A stretch of 64,000 nucleotides of DNA from Corynebacterium sp. 74A (GCF_008930665.1 NZ_PQMG01000002.1:372001-436000), one strand, 5' to 3'; counted from the first letter of the stretch, positions 19,634 to 29,253 are shown. The notes: generated from the letters alone by a model not told the origin. Numbers and translations: made by a program.

Positions 19634-21019
19634 ATGGACGATTTCGCGAGAGACAAAGACGGCCGTATTCTGCGCGATCACTACGGTCGTCCCGTCAGGC
19701 GGCGCCCTCAATCGCCCCGTGCGGGGGACTCGCCCGTTTCTCGACGCAATCCTCAGTCTTCTCGCGAGCCGCAGTCGCGGCGTGAGCCTCGGCGGGAGCC
19801 CCGCCGAGAGCCGCGGCGCGAACCGCGCCGTGATCGCTCAATCAACCGGCCCCAGCCCGAGCATCGGGCATCGGACTACCGGCCGCAGCGCCACCGGCGC
19901 AGCGAAGAATCCTTGGGACGGCACCGCCAGCCCAGCTATGAGGAGCAGCGCCAGGCCTACTATCGCGAGCACCCCGAGGCGGCACGCTCGGTACAGCAGC
20001 GTCCCCGCCAGTACTACGCCCCAGTGCCGGAGCCGGTGCGCCCTGCACCGCAGCAGCCGCTGCAACCGCAGCCTGCCGCTGCGCCCCGGCGCCGCGCCCC
20101 GTGGCGGGGCATGCGCCGGCCCCGCATGGGCTGTTTCTCCATGTTCCGCTGGGCGCTGGCGATCATCGTCACCATCGCGGTGGTGGGCATGTTGTGGGCC
20201 GACACCAAATTCGAGCGGGTCGAGGCCATGCCTGCCCAGCAGATCAGTAATACCAGCGGCTCGAACTGGCTGCTGGTGGGCTCCGATTCCCGCGAGGGGC
20301 TCACTCCAGAGCAGAACCACGAGCTGATGACCGGCGGGGATGTGGGAGGCAACCGCACCGACACGATCATGATCTTGCACGTGCCCCTCTTCGGCAAGCC
20401 CACGCTGCTGTCGCTCCCGCGCGATAGCTATGTGGAGATTCCGGGCTATGGCATGAACAAGATCAATGCTGCCTTTTCCTTCGGTGGTCCGCCGCTGCTC
20501 ATCGAGACCGTCGAGCAGAGCACGGGGCTGAAGATCGATCACTACGCCGAAGTCGGCTTTGGCGGCTTCGCCCACGCTGTCGACGCCGTGGGCGGGGTGG
20601 AGCTCTGCGTGGATGAGCCCATCCACGATGACGTGATCAACTTCCACATGGAACCCGGCTGCCAGAAATTCGATGGTGCCCAGGCGTTGAGCTTTGTGCG
20701 CACCCGATCCACTGCACAGGGAGATATTGACCGCGCGGCCCGCCAGCGGCAGTTCCTCGGTGCCCTCGCCAAGAAGGTAGCCTCCCCCACCACCTTCCTC
20801 AACCCCTTCCGGTCTATCCCGCTGGTCAACGGGGTAGCGGGTTCGCTCACAGTGGACTCGAGCGACCACACCTGGGATCTTTTGTGGGCGGCGCTGCACA
20901 TGGCCGGCGGTTTCAACACCGAGGTCGCCCCCGTGGGCGGCATCGACTATGTGGATGTCGGCTCGGTTGTGCTGTGGGATGAAACCCAGGCGGAGCAACT
21001 CTTTAGTTCCCTTCGCTAG
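19634..21019 (+). CDS. LytR-CpsA-Psr (LCP) family cell-wall ligase
   Basis: 461 residues. A cytoplasmic, very basic N-terminus (1 to about 165) includes tandem REPR units at about residues 50-67, followed by one membrane segment (about 170-192) and the extracellular LCP domain. Key residues are in LLVGSDSREG, GNRTDTIMILHV, SLPRDSYVEIPG and FVRTRSTAQGDIDRAARQRQ, the arginines and aspartates that bind the polyprenyl pyrophosphate substrate. In this order LCP proteins attach arabinogalactan to peptidoglycan. TAGAGT at 19620-19625 gives a leaderless start at 19634. This position matches the LytR-family gene near pheA in mycobacteria. Confidence 0.93.
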   Translation: MDDFARDKDGRILRDHYGRPVRRRPQSPRAGDSPVSRRNPQSSREPQSRREPRREPRREPRREPRRDRSINRPQPEHRASDYRPQRHRRSEESLGRHRQPSYEEQRQAYYREHPEAARSVQQRPRQYYAPVPEPVRPAPQQPLQPQPAAAPRRRAPWRGMRRPRMGCFSMFRWALAIIVTIAVVGMLWADTKFERVEAMPAQQISNTSGSNWLLVGSDSREGLTPEQNHELMTGGDVGGNRTDTIMILHVPLFGKPTLLSLPRDSYVEIPGYGMNKINAAFSFGGPPLLIETVEQSTGLKIDHYAEVGFGGFAHAVDAVGGVELCVDEPIHDDVINFHMEPGCQKFDGAQALSFVRTRSTAQGDIDRAARQRQFLGALAKKVASPTTFLNPFRSIPLVNGVAGSLTVDSSDHTWDLLWAALHMAGGFNTEVAPVGGIDYVDVGSVVLWDETQAEQLFSSLR

Positions 21020-21132
21020 CTCTGCTGTGCATAACCCTTCATCGGTCGCGAGTTATGCACAGCCCGCGCAGCGGGCATGGTCTGTCCTGTTTTAGTGTGT
21101 GCCGCACACGCTCATTCAGGAAGGAGGCCCCC

Positions 21133-22521
21133 ATGATCGCTAGCGACCAGGTGCAGCAGATTGTTGACCGCATCGGCGAGGATCTCGCCCAGCTCGTGGT
21201 ACTCTACGACGTCGATACCGGCGGGTTCACCTCTCTGGGGGCTACTCTCCCACAGCTGGCACAACTCGAGGAGCATATGTCGCTCAAGGCGCACCTCGAT
21301 GTGCTTATCGCACACCGCGCCAGCACGGAAGACCTCATGGACGTGGCGGGCACCTCCAAGCCACGCCGTATTCTCAAGGAACGTCTCGGCTGGTCTAATT
21401 CTCGCGCCAACTCCACCATCGGACAGGCCCGCTGCCTCTACGGAAAGCTCAAGGATGAGCCGGATGAGACGCTGACTGAGGAGCAGAACGATATCAACCG
21501 CGGCGCCGCGGAGATGCTGCGCGGCCGCACCCGCAGGCAGCTGTGCGACTACCGGATCTCCGGCGATACCCGCACCGCGATAGATAAAGCCCTGCTCGGG
21601 CTGCGCACCGGCAGCGCGCTACTACGCGAAACACTGCGCCAGAAAGCCGTGGACTATGCCCACAACGCTAGCTGCGATGACACTAGGGCCTATGTTAAGC
21701 ACCTGGTTACCCACGCCAATAGCGAGCTCAGCCCCGAACCAGCCCGCGCCGAACGCAACCGCGCTTTCACCATCACCGAGGCAGATAACGACGGCGGCAG
21801 CCGCGTCTTCGGTTATCTGCCCGAGCGCATCACCGCCAAGCTGCGGGCATGGCTAGAGCCTTTCGTCGAGCGCACCGTCGACAAAGATGACCCGCGCACC
21901 GTGCAGCAACGCTACGCGGATGCACTCGACGCCGCCCTCGACCGCGGCGGCATCGGCGCGGCCAGCATGGTGTTCTCGGTATCGGCCAAGGACTTCGATG
22001 ACACTGATCTCGCCGCCGCCGGGATGCTCTTTCCCACCAACACCGGCAATGAGCTCACTGTCAGCGACGTGCTCTCGCTCGCCCAAGCCAAATACGGCTT
22101 CGTGTGCGTCCACGATCCCCGCACCGGCCAGGTGCTGGATCTGCGAAGAACCACCAGGTTGGCGAATATCTACCAGCGCCTCGCGCTATTCGCCTCCGAG
22201 CTCGTGTGCTCTCACCCAGGGTGCTCGGAGCCGGTGAGTCGCTGCGATATCCACCACATCACCTCGTGGAATGATGGCGGCCCCACCGACATATCAAATC
22301 TCACGCTGCGCTGCCCCGAGCACCACAGCGACAACGATGACACCAAGCAACATCCCATAAAGGAGCACGCTGCCCGCCACCCCGAGACCAGAGTGGTCGG
22401 CTCGGCAACCGCCGAGGCCCCCGTAAACCCGGTACCCAATACATCCACGGCGGCGACACAATCGGCGGGCGCGAAAACACGCCGCCAAGCCTGGCCACAT
22501 TCACCACCGGCCCCCGAATAG
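21133..22521 (+). CDS. DUF222/HNH endonuclease-domain protein (13E12 repeat type)
   Basis: 462 residues. The N-terminal part (about 10-290) is the DUF222 helical domain, with many Ala/Arg-rich helices. The C-terminal HNH domain reads CSHPGCSEPVSRCDIHHI, then SNLTLRCPEHHSDND, with the two CxxC-type cysteine pairs and the catalytic His of HNH nucleases. The ATG at 21133 has AAGGAGG six bases upstream; the frame extends further but without a ribosome site. Such genes are multicopy and variable in actinobacteria and may be mobile; the biological role is unknown. About 60 low-complexity Thr/Ala residues follow the HNH domain. Confidence 0.88.
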   Translation: MIASDQVQQIVDRIGEDLAQLVVLYDVDTGGFTSLGATLPQLAQLEEHMSLKAHLDVLIAHRASTEDLMDVAGTSKPRRILKERLGWSNSRANSTIGQARCLYGKLKDEPDETLTEEQNDINRGAAEMLRGRTRRQLCDYRISGDTRTAIDKALLGLRTGSALLRETLRQKAVDYAHNASCDDTRAYVKHLVTHANSELSPEPARAERNRAFTITEADNDGGSRVFGYLPERITAKLRAWLEPFVERTVDKDDPRTVQQRYADALDAALDRGGIGAASMVFSVSAKDFDDTDLAAAGMLFPTNTGNELTVSDVLSLAQAKYGFVCVHDPRTGQVLDLRRTTRLANIYQRLALFASELVCSHPGCSEPVSRCDIHHITSWNDGGPTDISNLTLRCPEHHSDNDDTKQHPIKEHAARHPETRVVGSATAEAPVNPVPNTSTAATQSAGAKTRRQAWPHSPPAPE

Positions 22522-22528
22522 TAGAAAA

Positions 22529-22557
22529 GGCCAGCTGGGAGTGATCCCCAGCTGGCC
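22529..22557. terminator. Bidirectional terminator between the HNH gene and the DUF5926 gene
   Basis: Perfect 11-bp stem GGCCAGCTGGG/CCCAGCTGGCC with a short loop. On the minus strand it is followed by TTTTCTAC, so it best serves the DUF5926 gene. Confidence 0.8.
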
Positions 22558-22582
22558 AGTACAGCCATGAATATCGCGCGAA

Positions 22583-23497
22583 TTAGCGGATAGTGAGCTG
22601 CCGCGACTTGATGTTGTTGAGGGCCTTACGCTCCTCGGCGTTCAGCTGCGCATCATTGCTCAGCTCTGCCGAGATCAAGGAATTGAGCTCCTCCACGGCC
22701 GGCACGCACTCCTCCGGAGTGATCGTGGGATCGAGATCGAAGACCGGAACGGTGAGACCGTGCGTGCGGAAAGCACCAGCGAACTTGGTGTCCTCGCCAA
22801 GGTGCAGTTTGCCGGCCGCCGCGATGCGGGCAAGGGCAGCGAGCAGCTTGTCCTCATCATCCTGGCGCACCCAACGGATGTGGGCCTTCTCGCCGGGATC
22901 CACCCACCACAGAGCACCGGGTACGTCTGCGTGTACTTCCTGGGAGGGAATGATGGTGTCATTGGCCATCTGCAGCATGCGTGCGGTCTGTTCATCGCCG
23001 GTCTGCCCCTCTGGTACCCACCAGTTGAAGGTATCGAAGGCCTGCACGTGGAGCTCGGCATCTGCGCTCAGCAGTGCGCTCAGCTCCGGCTGGGAACCAT
23101 CCTGGTTGCCGGGCGCCAAGGTAGCGCCGGGGGCGGCGTTGATGACCCAATTAAGGGCATAGGCCAAATCCTTGCCCTGGGTCTTGGTGCGGTGCTGGGT
23201 TTGCATAGCCACAAACGCCTCGCCGCCGGCCTCGTCGTCGCGCACCAAAGCAGCGACGGCTCCCGGCAGCACGGTACAGATGTAGACCTCGCGGTCAGTT
23301 CCAGCGACGTCCACCTTGGCGTATGCGGAGGGGATGAACTCCTGCAGTGCCACCAGCTGCGGCTCGGCAGCGAGCCCCTCGAAGGGGCGGGTTTCGCCCA
23401 TCAACGCGGCGCGCTCAGCGGCACGTGCGGCGAGTTTGGCCTGCTTGCGACTCATGCCCTCAGGCAGATTCTCACGATTCTTCTTCTTTTTGCCCAT
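22583..23497 (-). CDS. DUF5926 family protein
   Basis: 304 residues, cytoplasmic. It begins with a Lys-rich stretch (MGKKKKNRENLPEGMSRKQAK) and continues as a globular, Trp-containing domain (TFNWWVPEG, GALWWVDPGEKAHIRWV). It matches the actinobacterial DUF5926 family, sometimes misnamed as a SecA-related protein because of a basic segment. It sits upstream of glpQ on the opposite side of the LCP block, as in other corynebacteria. No catalytic motif can be recognised and no function is proposed. Confidence 0.78.
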   Translation of the reverse strand: MGKKKKNRENLPEGMSRKQAKLAARAAERAALMGETRPFEGLAAEPQLVALQEFIPSAYAKVDVAGTDREVYICTVLPGAVAALVRDDEAGGEAFVAMQTQHRTKTQGKDLAYALNWVINAAPGATLAPGNQDGSQPELSALLSADAELHVQAFDTFNWWVPEGQTGDEQTARMLQMANDTIIPSQEVHADVPGALWWVDPGEKAHIRWVRQDDEDKLLAALARIAAAGKLHLGEDTKFAGAFRTHGLTVPVFDLDPTITPEECVPAVEELNSLISAELSNDAQLNAEERKALNNIKSRQLTIR

Positions 23498-23552
23498 GGC
23501 ACAAACATACCCGTTCGCCCCGGCGCGCCAGTTGTCTGCTCCCCAGTGGGTG

Positions 23553-24278
23553 TTAGGCCCGCGGCCCGCGGTTTACGACCTCGCGCGCCAGAGCGGGCAC
23601 ATTGGTGGCCAACCACTGCACGCCATTGTCGCGGCACACGGCCATCTCCTCGGGGTTGTCCACGGTCCACACATAGCTCGCCGGCGGCAGGGTGCCATTG
23701 TTGATGTGTTCGCGGGCTTTCCGCATAGCGAGACCAACCGAGGTGGGGTGAATCGTCTGCTCGCGAATGCGGTGATACCAGGCGTTGGGATCGTTGCGCA
23801 GGTAGATCCGGTCAAGCTCCGGTGCCAATTGCTGCATGCGGTTGATCGCGGATCCGGAAAAGGAGATCACGTGGATATAGGGGTCTGCTTCTAGGCGGCG
23901 GTAGCGGAGTGTTTTCACCAATTCTTCCTCCAGCATCCGGCCATAGCGCATGGGGTGTTTGCTCTCTATAAAGAGGTGCTTTCCGGGGTAATCCTCCATG
24001 ATGTCAAGCAGTTCGTTGAGGGTACAGGGCCCGGAGGGGGCCGCCGCAGTGCCGAAGTTGTACCGGCGTAGCTGCTCTACCGTCTGGGTGGATACTCGGC
24101 CGCTGCCATCAGAGACACGATCCACGATGGGATCGTGGATACATACCAGCTCACCGCAGCGGGCCAGACGGATATCGCATTCCACCCCGTCCGCGCCCTG
24201 CACAAACGCCTCGGTGAAGGCTGTTGCGGTGAGCTCCGGATAGTCGGCGGATGCGCCTCGGTGCGCGATCACATACAT
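23553..24278 (-). CDS. glpQ: Glycerophosphodiester phosphodiesterase
   Basis: 241 residues. It hydrolyses glycerophosphodiesters to sn-glycerol 3-phosphate and an alcohol. The GDPD signatures are complete: VIAHRGASADYPE, GADGVECDIRLARCGELVCIHDP (catalytic His and metal-binding acids), LFIESK and the late VWTVDNPEEM. No signal peptide is visible, so it acts in the cytoplasm. The product could feed phospholipid turnover together with the GlpT-like transporter at 5.1-6.5 kb. Start at 24278. Confidence 0.94.
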   Translation of the reverse strand: MYVIAHRGASADYPELTATAFTEAFVQGADGVECDIRLARCGELVCIHDPIVDRVSDGSGRVSTQTVEQLRRYNFGTAAAPSGPCTLNELLDIMEDYPGKHLFIESKHPMRYGRMLEEELVKTLRYRRLEADPYIHVISFSGSAINRMQQLAPELDRIYLRNDPNAWYHRIREQTIHPTSVGLAMRKAREHINNGTLPPASYVWTVDNPEEMAVCRDNGVQWLATNVPALAREVVNRGPRA

Positions 24279-24366
24279 TTTCTCGCTGCCTCCTGTATCA
24301 GTATCGCCCAGTGCCCGAGTGGCGGATCTTGTCGCCAGTTTTAGGATACGGGGCGTAGACGCAGAG

Positions 24367-24414
24367 CACCGGCCGTGCCCCGTGTACCCAGTTCAGGTGC
24401 GGGACAGGCCGGTG
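24367..24414 (-). terminator. Terminator candidate of ldh
   Basis: Stem CACCGGCC/GGCCGGTG with a further GC-rich inner pairing, 28 bases past the ldh stop. No strong T run. Confidence 0.5.
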
Positions 24415-24441
24415 GTGATAAGGCGAGCAAGCGCTCTCTAT

Positions 24442-25386
24442 TTAGAAGAAGTTCTGCTGTACCTCGCGCAGTGCATCAGCGGACTTGGTGAAGCGCTCCA
24501 TCTCGTGCTCGTTGAGCTCGAGCTCGACCACACGGTTGATGCCGTTGCGGTTCACGATCGCAGGGGTGCCGATGTAGATGTCTTCTTGGCCGTACTCGCC
24601 TTGGAGCAGGGCGGAGACAGGCAGGGCCACATCCTGGTTTTGCAGCACCGCGCGGGTGATGCGGGCCAGTCCCATGCCGATGCCATAGGAGGTGGAGCCC
24701 TTGGCGTCGATGATGCGATAGGCGGCATCGCGGGTGTCTTCGAAAATCTTTTCCAGACGCTCTTCCAGATCTGGCTCCTTGGCCAGCTTCATTCGCATGG
24801 ACACACCAGCGATGGTGGCGGAGGAGAGCACCGGCAGCTCGCTGTCGCCGTGCTCGCCCACAATGTAGGCGTGGATGGAGGTGGGCGAGCAGTCGTAGAG
24901 TTCACCGAGCATGTAGCGGAAGCGGGCGGAATCCAGCACGGTGCCGGAGCCGATCACGCGCTGCCACGGCAGGCCGGAGTACTTCCATGCGGCATAGGAA
25001 AGCACGTCCACCGGGTTGGAGGCGACCACCATGATGCCGTCGAAGTTGTTGGCCATCACTTCGTCCACGATGGACTTCATGATCTTCATGTTCTTGTCCA
25101 CCAGCTGCAACCGGGTCTCGCCGGGCTTCTGGGCGGCGCCGGCGCAGATGACCACCATGGCGGCGTCTTCGCAGTCGGCGTAGGTGCCCTTGCTGACACG
25201 AGTGCGGGAGCTGGCCCAGACGACGCCGTGGTTAAGGTCCATGACGTTGCCGGCAAGCTTCTTCTCATCGATGTCGATGATGGCCAAGTGGTCCACCGTG
25301 CCCTGGTTCACCAGAGCGTAGGCATAGGCCACTCCCACGTCACCGGCGCCGATGAGCACAACCTTGTTGCCAACAATATCCTTCAT
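24442..25386 (-). CDS. ldh: L-lactate dehydrogenase
   Basis: 314 residues. It reduces pyruvate to L-lactate with NADH. The NAD-binding [17 protein letters not shown] opens the protein. The active-site loop and arginine are in [31 protein letters not shown] precedes the catalytic region, and the catalytic His is in [15 protein letters not shown]. The frame extends to 25500, but the ATG at 25386 has AAGGGATG upstream and matches the family start. The 120-base upstream region is T-rich and holds the inverted repeat TGCCA-N5-TGGCA (25455-25469), a candidate operator. Confidence 0.96.
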   Translation of the reverse strand: MKDIVGNKVVLIGAGDVGVAYAYALVNQGTVDHLAIIDIDEKKLAGNVMDLNHGVVWASSRTRVSKGTYADCEDAAMVVICAGAAQKPGETRLQLVDKNMKIMKSIVDEVMANNFDGIMVVASNPVDVLSYAAWKYSGLPWQRVIGSGTVLDSARFRYMLGELYDCSPTSIHAYIVGEHGDSELPVLSSATIAGVSMRMKLAKEPDLEERLEKIFEDTRDAAYRIIDAKGSTSYGIGMGLARITRAVLQNQDVALPVSALLQGEYGQEDIYIGTPAIVNRNGINRVVELELNEHEMERFTKSADALREVQQNFF

Positions 25387-25454
25387 TGTTTCATCCCTTG
25401 CGATGTTTGGTTTTTCGCTTTCAGCTGCCCATTGTGCCCGTTTGTTTTTGTTTT

Positions 25455-25469
25455 TGCCAGTATTTGGCA
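25455..25469. promoter_or_regulatory. Inverted repeat upstream of ldh
   Basis: TGCCA-N5-TGGCA in the divergent region between ldh and the HAD gene, within a T-rich stretch. Candidate operator; regulator unknown. Confidence 0.35.
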
Positions 25470-25520
25470 GCCTTTTTCCGCTGAAAGTGGGAAACCCCAC
25501 AGCTTCTATACTGAGACACT

Positions 25521-26186
25521 ATGCCCCGCTATGACGCCATCCTCTTTGACCTCGACGGCACGCTCGTCGATCACGACTCTGCCGCCCGCCACGCCGCCAC
25601 CCGCCTGATCCAGCACTACGCCATGGAAGGCTCAGAACACGCCCTCATCGAGCGGTGGTTCCAGATCGAAAACGAGGAGTTCTCCCGCTTCGAACGAGGC
25701 GAGATCACCCATGCCCAGCAGCGCCTCAACCGCATGGCCCGCTTCTTTGCTACCCCGCTCAGTGAAGAGGAGTCGCGCCGGCGTTTCGAGGTATTCGCCT
25801 CCTTCTATCGTGAAGGCTGGCGCGCTTTCCCCGATGCGGCTGCAGCCTTGGCCCTCGCCGCGAACACTGGAGCAACGGTGGCCATTTTTACGAATGGCGC
25901 CCGCGACATGCAGGCGGGCAAGCTCGCTGTCACCGGCCTCGAGTCGGCGTCGATAAGCCTCATCCCCACCGCGGAACTCAGCTGCGCCAAACCCGATCCG
26001 CAGGCCTATCGGGAGGCGCTGGCGCTGCTTGGGACACCGGCAGAACGCGCGGTGATGATCGGCGATAACTACAACAACGATGTGCGTGCCGCCCGCGCCG
26101 CCGGCCTCGACGCCGTGCATGTTGCCGACCCCGCCGACCTACTGGAGCTGTTGCGCACCCACGTTCTCGGCGGAACGCGCCCGTAG
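25521..26186 (+). CDS. HAD-IA family hydrolase
   Basis: 221 residues. Motif I is ILFDLDGTLVDHDS, motif II lies in VAIFTNGARD, the Lys motif in SCAKPDPQAY and motif IV in VMIGDNYNNDVRAARAAGLD, which makes a complete phosphatase site. The helical cap (about 20-90) resembles YjjG/pyrimidine-type nucleotidases, but the substrate is not determined. TATACT at 25506-25511 gives an RNA start about 3 bases before the ATG. A copy of the repeated GGCGTCGATAAGC motif lies within the coding sequence at 25946-25958. Confidence 0.9.
   Translation: MPRYDAILFDLDGTLVDHDSAARHAATRLIQHYAMEGSEHALIERWFQIENEEFSRFERGEITHAQQRLNRMARFFATPLSEEESRRRFEVFASFYREGWRAFPDAAAALALAANTGATVAIFTNGARDMQAGKLAVTGLESASISLIPTAELSCAKPDPQAYREALALLGTPAERAVMIGDNYNNDVRAARAAGLDAVHVADPADLLELLRTHVLGGTRP
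25946..25958 (+). repeat. Copy 5 of the motif
   Basis: In the HAD gene; GATAAG form, 13 bp. Confidence 0.7.
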
Positions 26187-26198
26187 TAGCCTTTATGG

Positions 26199-26789
26199 GT
26201 GCTTAGCTCAATCGACACAACATATCTTCAGTGGGGGCTGGATCACCGCTCCCCGACGCTCGACGCGGCGGTCACCGCTTTTAGCAATGTCGGCACGACC
26301 GCCCTGAGCCTGCCCGTGGCCACAGCACTCGCGTTTCTGCTCACTGCGGTGCTGCGCAGCTGGACTCCCGTGCTCACCCTCGCCCTAGCAGCGGCACTGT
26401 CGACGAGCACCACCACCATCATCAAGACACTGGTGGGGCGCACCCGGCCCGATTACGCCTTCGCAGTGCCGCCCTTCGAGTCCTCATATTCTTTCCCCTC
26501 GGGGCACACGCTCAACGCAACCGTTCTTGCTCTCGTGCTCGCCTATTTTGGCGGCCATGCGGTGCGCGGGCGCGTTGTTCGCATCCTCGTCTGGCTGGCC
26601 GCGCTGGGATATGCGCTGTGCATGGGCATCTCCCGAGTATTTCTCGCCCACCATTGGAGCACCGATGTGCTCGCCGGATGGGTCATCGGGGCGACCATCG
26701 CCGGTGTGGCGATCCTGCTGGTGGGGGTACTGAGCTGTCGCCGCGGCGGGCTGCCCCTGCCGCTGGCTCCGACCCACCCGGCGCGCTAG
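26199..26789 (+). CDS. PAP2-family membrane phosphatase
   Basis: 196 residues with about six membrane helices. The three phosphatase signatures are KTLVGRTRPD, FPSGH and SRVFLAHHWSTD (with catalytic histidines), so it should dephosphorylate a lipid phosphate such as undecaprenyl pyrophosphate or phosphatidate at the outer membrane face. Starts at GTG 26199, with TAGCCT at 26187-26192 giving an RNA beginning at that codon. Its stop shares a CTAG (26786-26789) with the convergent msrA stop. Confidence 0.88.
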   Translation: MLSSIDTTYLQWGLDHRSPTLDAAVTAFSNVGTTALSLPVATALAFLLTAVLRSWTPVLTLALAAALSTSTTTIIKTLVGRTRPDYAFAVPPFESSYSFPSGHTLNATVLALVLAYFGGHAVRGRVVRILVWLAALGYALCMGISRVFLAHHWSTDVLAGWVIGATIAGVAILLVGVLSCRRGGLPLPLAPTHPAR

Positions 26790-27439
26790 CCGCAGGCCAC
26801 CCCCGTGGAGTGGACGGGGCAATAGCCCTCGGGGTTTTTGTGCAGATACTGCTGGTGATAATCCTCGGCCAAATAGTAGGCACCCGCGGGGGTATCGCTG
26901 AGCTGGGCCACCTCGGTGGTGACGGGACCAAACCCGGCCGCGGCCAGCTTCGGCCCATAGGCGGCGAGAAGCTCGCGCACGAGCTGCTCATCCTCGGCGG
27001 AATCCACAAAATAGGCGGAGCGATACTGGGTGCCCACATCATTGCCCTGGCGATAACCCTGGGTGGGATCGTGGGCCTCAAGGGTGGCGCTAATAATCTC
27101 CCGAGCGCTGATCCGCGCGGGATCGTAGACCACCTCCACCACCTCGGTGTGGCCCGTCCGGCCCGTGCATACCTCGCGGTAGGTCGGATTGGGAGTGAAC
27201 CCTCCGGCATAACCCACGGAGGTGGAGTCCACCCCGTCGAGCTGCCACAGCAGTTTCTCCGCGCCCCAGAAGCATCCCATGCCAATGATGAGGCGCCGCT
27301 GCTCCGGCTTCCACGGTCCGGTGATCGGAGTGCCGAGAACCGCGTGGGACTGAGGGCACTCCAGCACGGGGGTAGAACCGCCGCGCAGCGCCTGGGCCTC
27401 GCTCACCATCTCAGGGGTGCGTGAAAATAGAAATCCCAT
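26786..27439 (-). CDS. msrA: Peptide methionine (S)-S-oxide reductase
   Basis: 217 residues. It repairs oxidised methionine. The active-site cysteine is in GMGCFWGAEKLLW, with VGYAGGFTPNPTYREVCTGRTGHTE, AHDPTQGYRQGNDVGTQYRS and the C-terminal HQQYLHKNPEGYCP containing the resolving Cys. It begins MGFLFSRTPEMV at 27439; upstream codons in the frame are not supported by homologues. It is close to sodA, which is divergent, forming an oxidative-stress pair conserved in corynebacteria. Confidence 0.96.
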   Translation of the reverse strand: MGFLFSRTPEMVSEAQALRGGSTPVLECPQSHAVLGTPITGPWKPEQRRLIIGMGCFWGAEKLLWQLDGVDSTSVGYAGGFTPNPTYREVCTGRTGHTEVVEVVYDPARISAREIISATLEAHDPTQGYRQGNDVGTQYRSAYFVDSAEDEQLVRELLAAYGPKLAAAGFGPVTTEVAQLSDTPAGAYYLAEDYHQQYLHKNPEGYCPVHSTGVACG

Positions 27440-27572
27440 AGTGCTAGCACTTTCTCTAGGGGGTAAGGGCGATGTCCTCTCGAGGGCCACGTGGGCACTC
27501 GACCCAATCTAGTCCCGTCGCCGCGTTCCTGCTGCGGTACCCCTGCCGGAGCCGGTTTTCTCAACCATTTTG

Positions 27573-27600
27573 TTGCGATATTCACATTCTCACCTATCAT
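27573..27600 (+). promoter_or_regulatory. Sigma-A type promoter of sodA
   Basis: -35 TTGCGA (27573-27578) and -10 TATCAT (27595-27600) separated by 16 bases, 63 bases upstream of the sodA ATG. Confidence 0.65.
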
Positions 27601-27663
27601 GGGTATCAATGCCACGGCACCGCGCCGTGGCTGTGAACGTAAAAACCACGAAAGGCTTTTATC

Positions 27664-28263
27664 ATGACTTACACCCTTCCCGAGCTGGATTACTCTTACG
27701 ACGCCCTCGAGCCGCACATCGCCGCCGAGATTATGGAGCTGCACCACTCCAAGCACCACGCCAACTACGTCAAGGGCGCTAATACTGCCCTCGAGAAGCT
27801 GGCAACTGCTCGTGAGAACGGCGAGATCTCTGCCGTGGTTACCGCCCTGTCCAAGGACCTCGCTTTCAACTTGGGTGGCCACACCAACCACTCCATTTTC
27901 TGGAAGAACCTCTCCCCCAACGGCGGCGGCGAGCCCACCGGTGAACTAGCAGAGGCCATCAACGCCGAGTTTGGTTCCTTCGAGAACTTCAAGTCTCACT
28001 TCTCCGCAGCCGCTCTGGGCCTGCAGGGCTCCGGCTGGGCAGTTCTCGGCTATGACCACATCGGTGAGCGCCTCGTGGTTGAGCAGATCACCGATCAGCA
28101 GGGCAACATCTCCGCTAACCTGACCCCGCTGCTCATGCTGGACATGTGGGAGCACGCCTTCTACCTCCAGTACAAGAACGTCAAGGCTGACTACGTTGAG
28201 GCCGTGTGGAACGTCTTCAACTGGGATGACGTTGCCGAGCGTTACGCCAAGGCAGCCAACTAA
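27664..28263 (+). CDS. sodA: Superoxide dismutase (Mn/Fe family)
   Basis: 199 residues. Metal ligands are His27 (MELHHSKHH), the His in [10 protein letters not shown], and Asp and His in [11 protein letters not shown]. The [15 protein letters not shown] form favours manganese. GAAAGG lies 8 bases before the ATG. Its codon use is markedly more biased than that of neighbouring genes, consistent with high expression. Cytoplasmic, with no signal peptide. The terminator follows at 28285-28315. Confidence 0.97.
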   Translation: MTYTLPELDYSYDALEPHIAAEIMELHHSKHHANYVKGANTALEKLATARENGEISAVVTALSKDLAFNLGGHTNHSIFWKNLSPNGGGEPTGELAEAINAEFGSFENFKSHFSAAALGLQGSGWAVLGYDHIGERLVVEQITDQQGNISANLTPLLMLDMWEHAFYLQYKNVKADYVEAVWNVFNWDDVAERYAKAAN

Positions 28264-28284
28264 GGCCCATCACGCCTGCTAGTT

Positions 28285-28315
28285 CGTGGCCTCGCCCTCA
28301 GTGGGTGGGGCCACG
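28285..28315 (+). terminator. Terminator of sodA
   Basis: Stem CGTGGCC plus GCCC pairing with GGG and GGCCACG, followed by TTCTG. Confidence 0.65.
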
Positions 28316-28340
28316 TTCTGCGTTGTGTGGGCATAAAAAA

Positions 28341-28365
28341 CTGCACGCCCGGTCGAGGCGTGCAG
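28341..28365 (-). terminator. Terminator of the SGNH hydrolase gene
   Basis: Perfect 9-bp stem CTGCACGCC/GGCGTGCAG. On the minus strand it is followed by TTTTTTATG. Confidence 0.88.
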
Positions 28366-28389
28366 TGCTGTGGCTATGAAGCCGAGAAC

Positions 28390-29253
28390 CTAGCGCAGGG
28401 CGGCGGCGATGCGCTGCGCCACGTAGCGGGAACCTGCCTCGCTGGGGTGCAGGCCCATGTTGTAGTTCGGGGTGGTGGTGTCGATGCTGCCAGAGACCCA
28501 GCGCTGCACATCGGGCACGCAGGTGTGGTGAGCGGCGGAACCGGCCTTGATGTCCACGAAGGTGGCGCCGGTCTGGCGGGCCGCCGCGATCTGGTTATCG
28601 CGGTTCCAGTTCTCCACATCGCGCAGCAGCGGCACCGGCACGCCCATCGGGACGTTGGGAACCACGTTCAGTGCGCAAAGCATGCCCGAGGTGGGCTCGG
28701 TGACCTGCAGCATGCCCGGAATGATGATCTGGATGCGCGGAGAAACGCGACGGATCTGATTCACGGCGTCATGAATATCCTTCAGGTAGGCGTTGTGCAC
28801 GGCCTGGTTATCGAGGATATTCACGCCATCGCGCACACCGAAGCCACCGTAGTTATTCATGCCCGCGGCCAACACCACGGCGCGCGTGCCGGGGTGAATA
28901 TCGCCGGCCTGGATGGCGCGGGCGACGCGCTGGGTGGCCACACGCGAGGTCTCGGCGACACAGGACCAGTCAGAGATCGGTGCCTTGGCAATCTGGCCGA
29001 GCAGGCGCGGCGCATTATTCGGGGCCTGCAGGCAGCCCTCGCGGGCGGGATAGCCGTTGTACACCTGCGGGTTCATCCCGCGCATGGCGTTGAGGATCTG
29101 ATCCGGGTTCGCGGAGTAGGAATCACCAAAGTAGGCGATATTGCCCTGCGGGGCGGCGGCAGCCACTGGGGCAGCGCTCACGCCCACCACCGCGGCGGTG
29201 GCGACTCCCAACATAGCGGCGGTAACTTTCTTCAGACCTGTCGTGAATCCCAC
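28390..29253 (-). CDS. Secreted SGNH/GDSL hydrolase
   Basis: 287 residues with a signal peptide (about 1-34, ending in PVAAAAP). Block I is IAYFGDSYSANP with the catalytic Ser, block III is AAGMNNYGG and block V is MGLHPSEAG with the catalytic Asp/His region (the His precedes PSEAG). Cysteines at the expected spacing suggest disulfides. The family includes esterases/lipases acting on lipids or cell-wall esters; the substrate is unknown. It sits at the junction between the sodA-side block and the lysC block. Confidence 0.87.
   Translation of the reverse strand: MGFTTGLKKVTAAMLGVATAAVVGVSAAPVAAAAPQGNIAYFGDSYSANPDQILNAMRGMNPQVYNGYPAREGCLQAPNNAPRLLGQIAKAPISDWSCVAETSRVATQRVARAIQAGDIHPGTRAVVLAAGMNNYGGFGVRDGVNILDNQAVHNAYLKDIHDAVNQIRRVSPRIQIIIPGMLQVTEPTSGMLCALNVVPNVPMGVPVPLLRDVENWNRDNQIAAARQTGATFVDIKAGSAAHHTCVPDVQRWVSGSIDTTTPNYNMGLHPSEAGSRYVAQRIAAALR

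Noticed and set aside
24319..25608. 429-codon frame antisense to ldh
   Set aside because: Opposite a complete lactate dehydrogenase; His/Val/Gly-rich with no domain.
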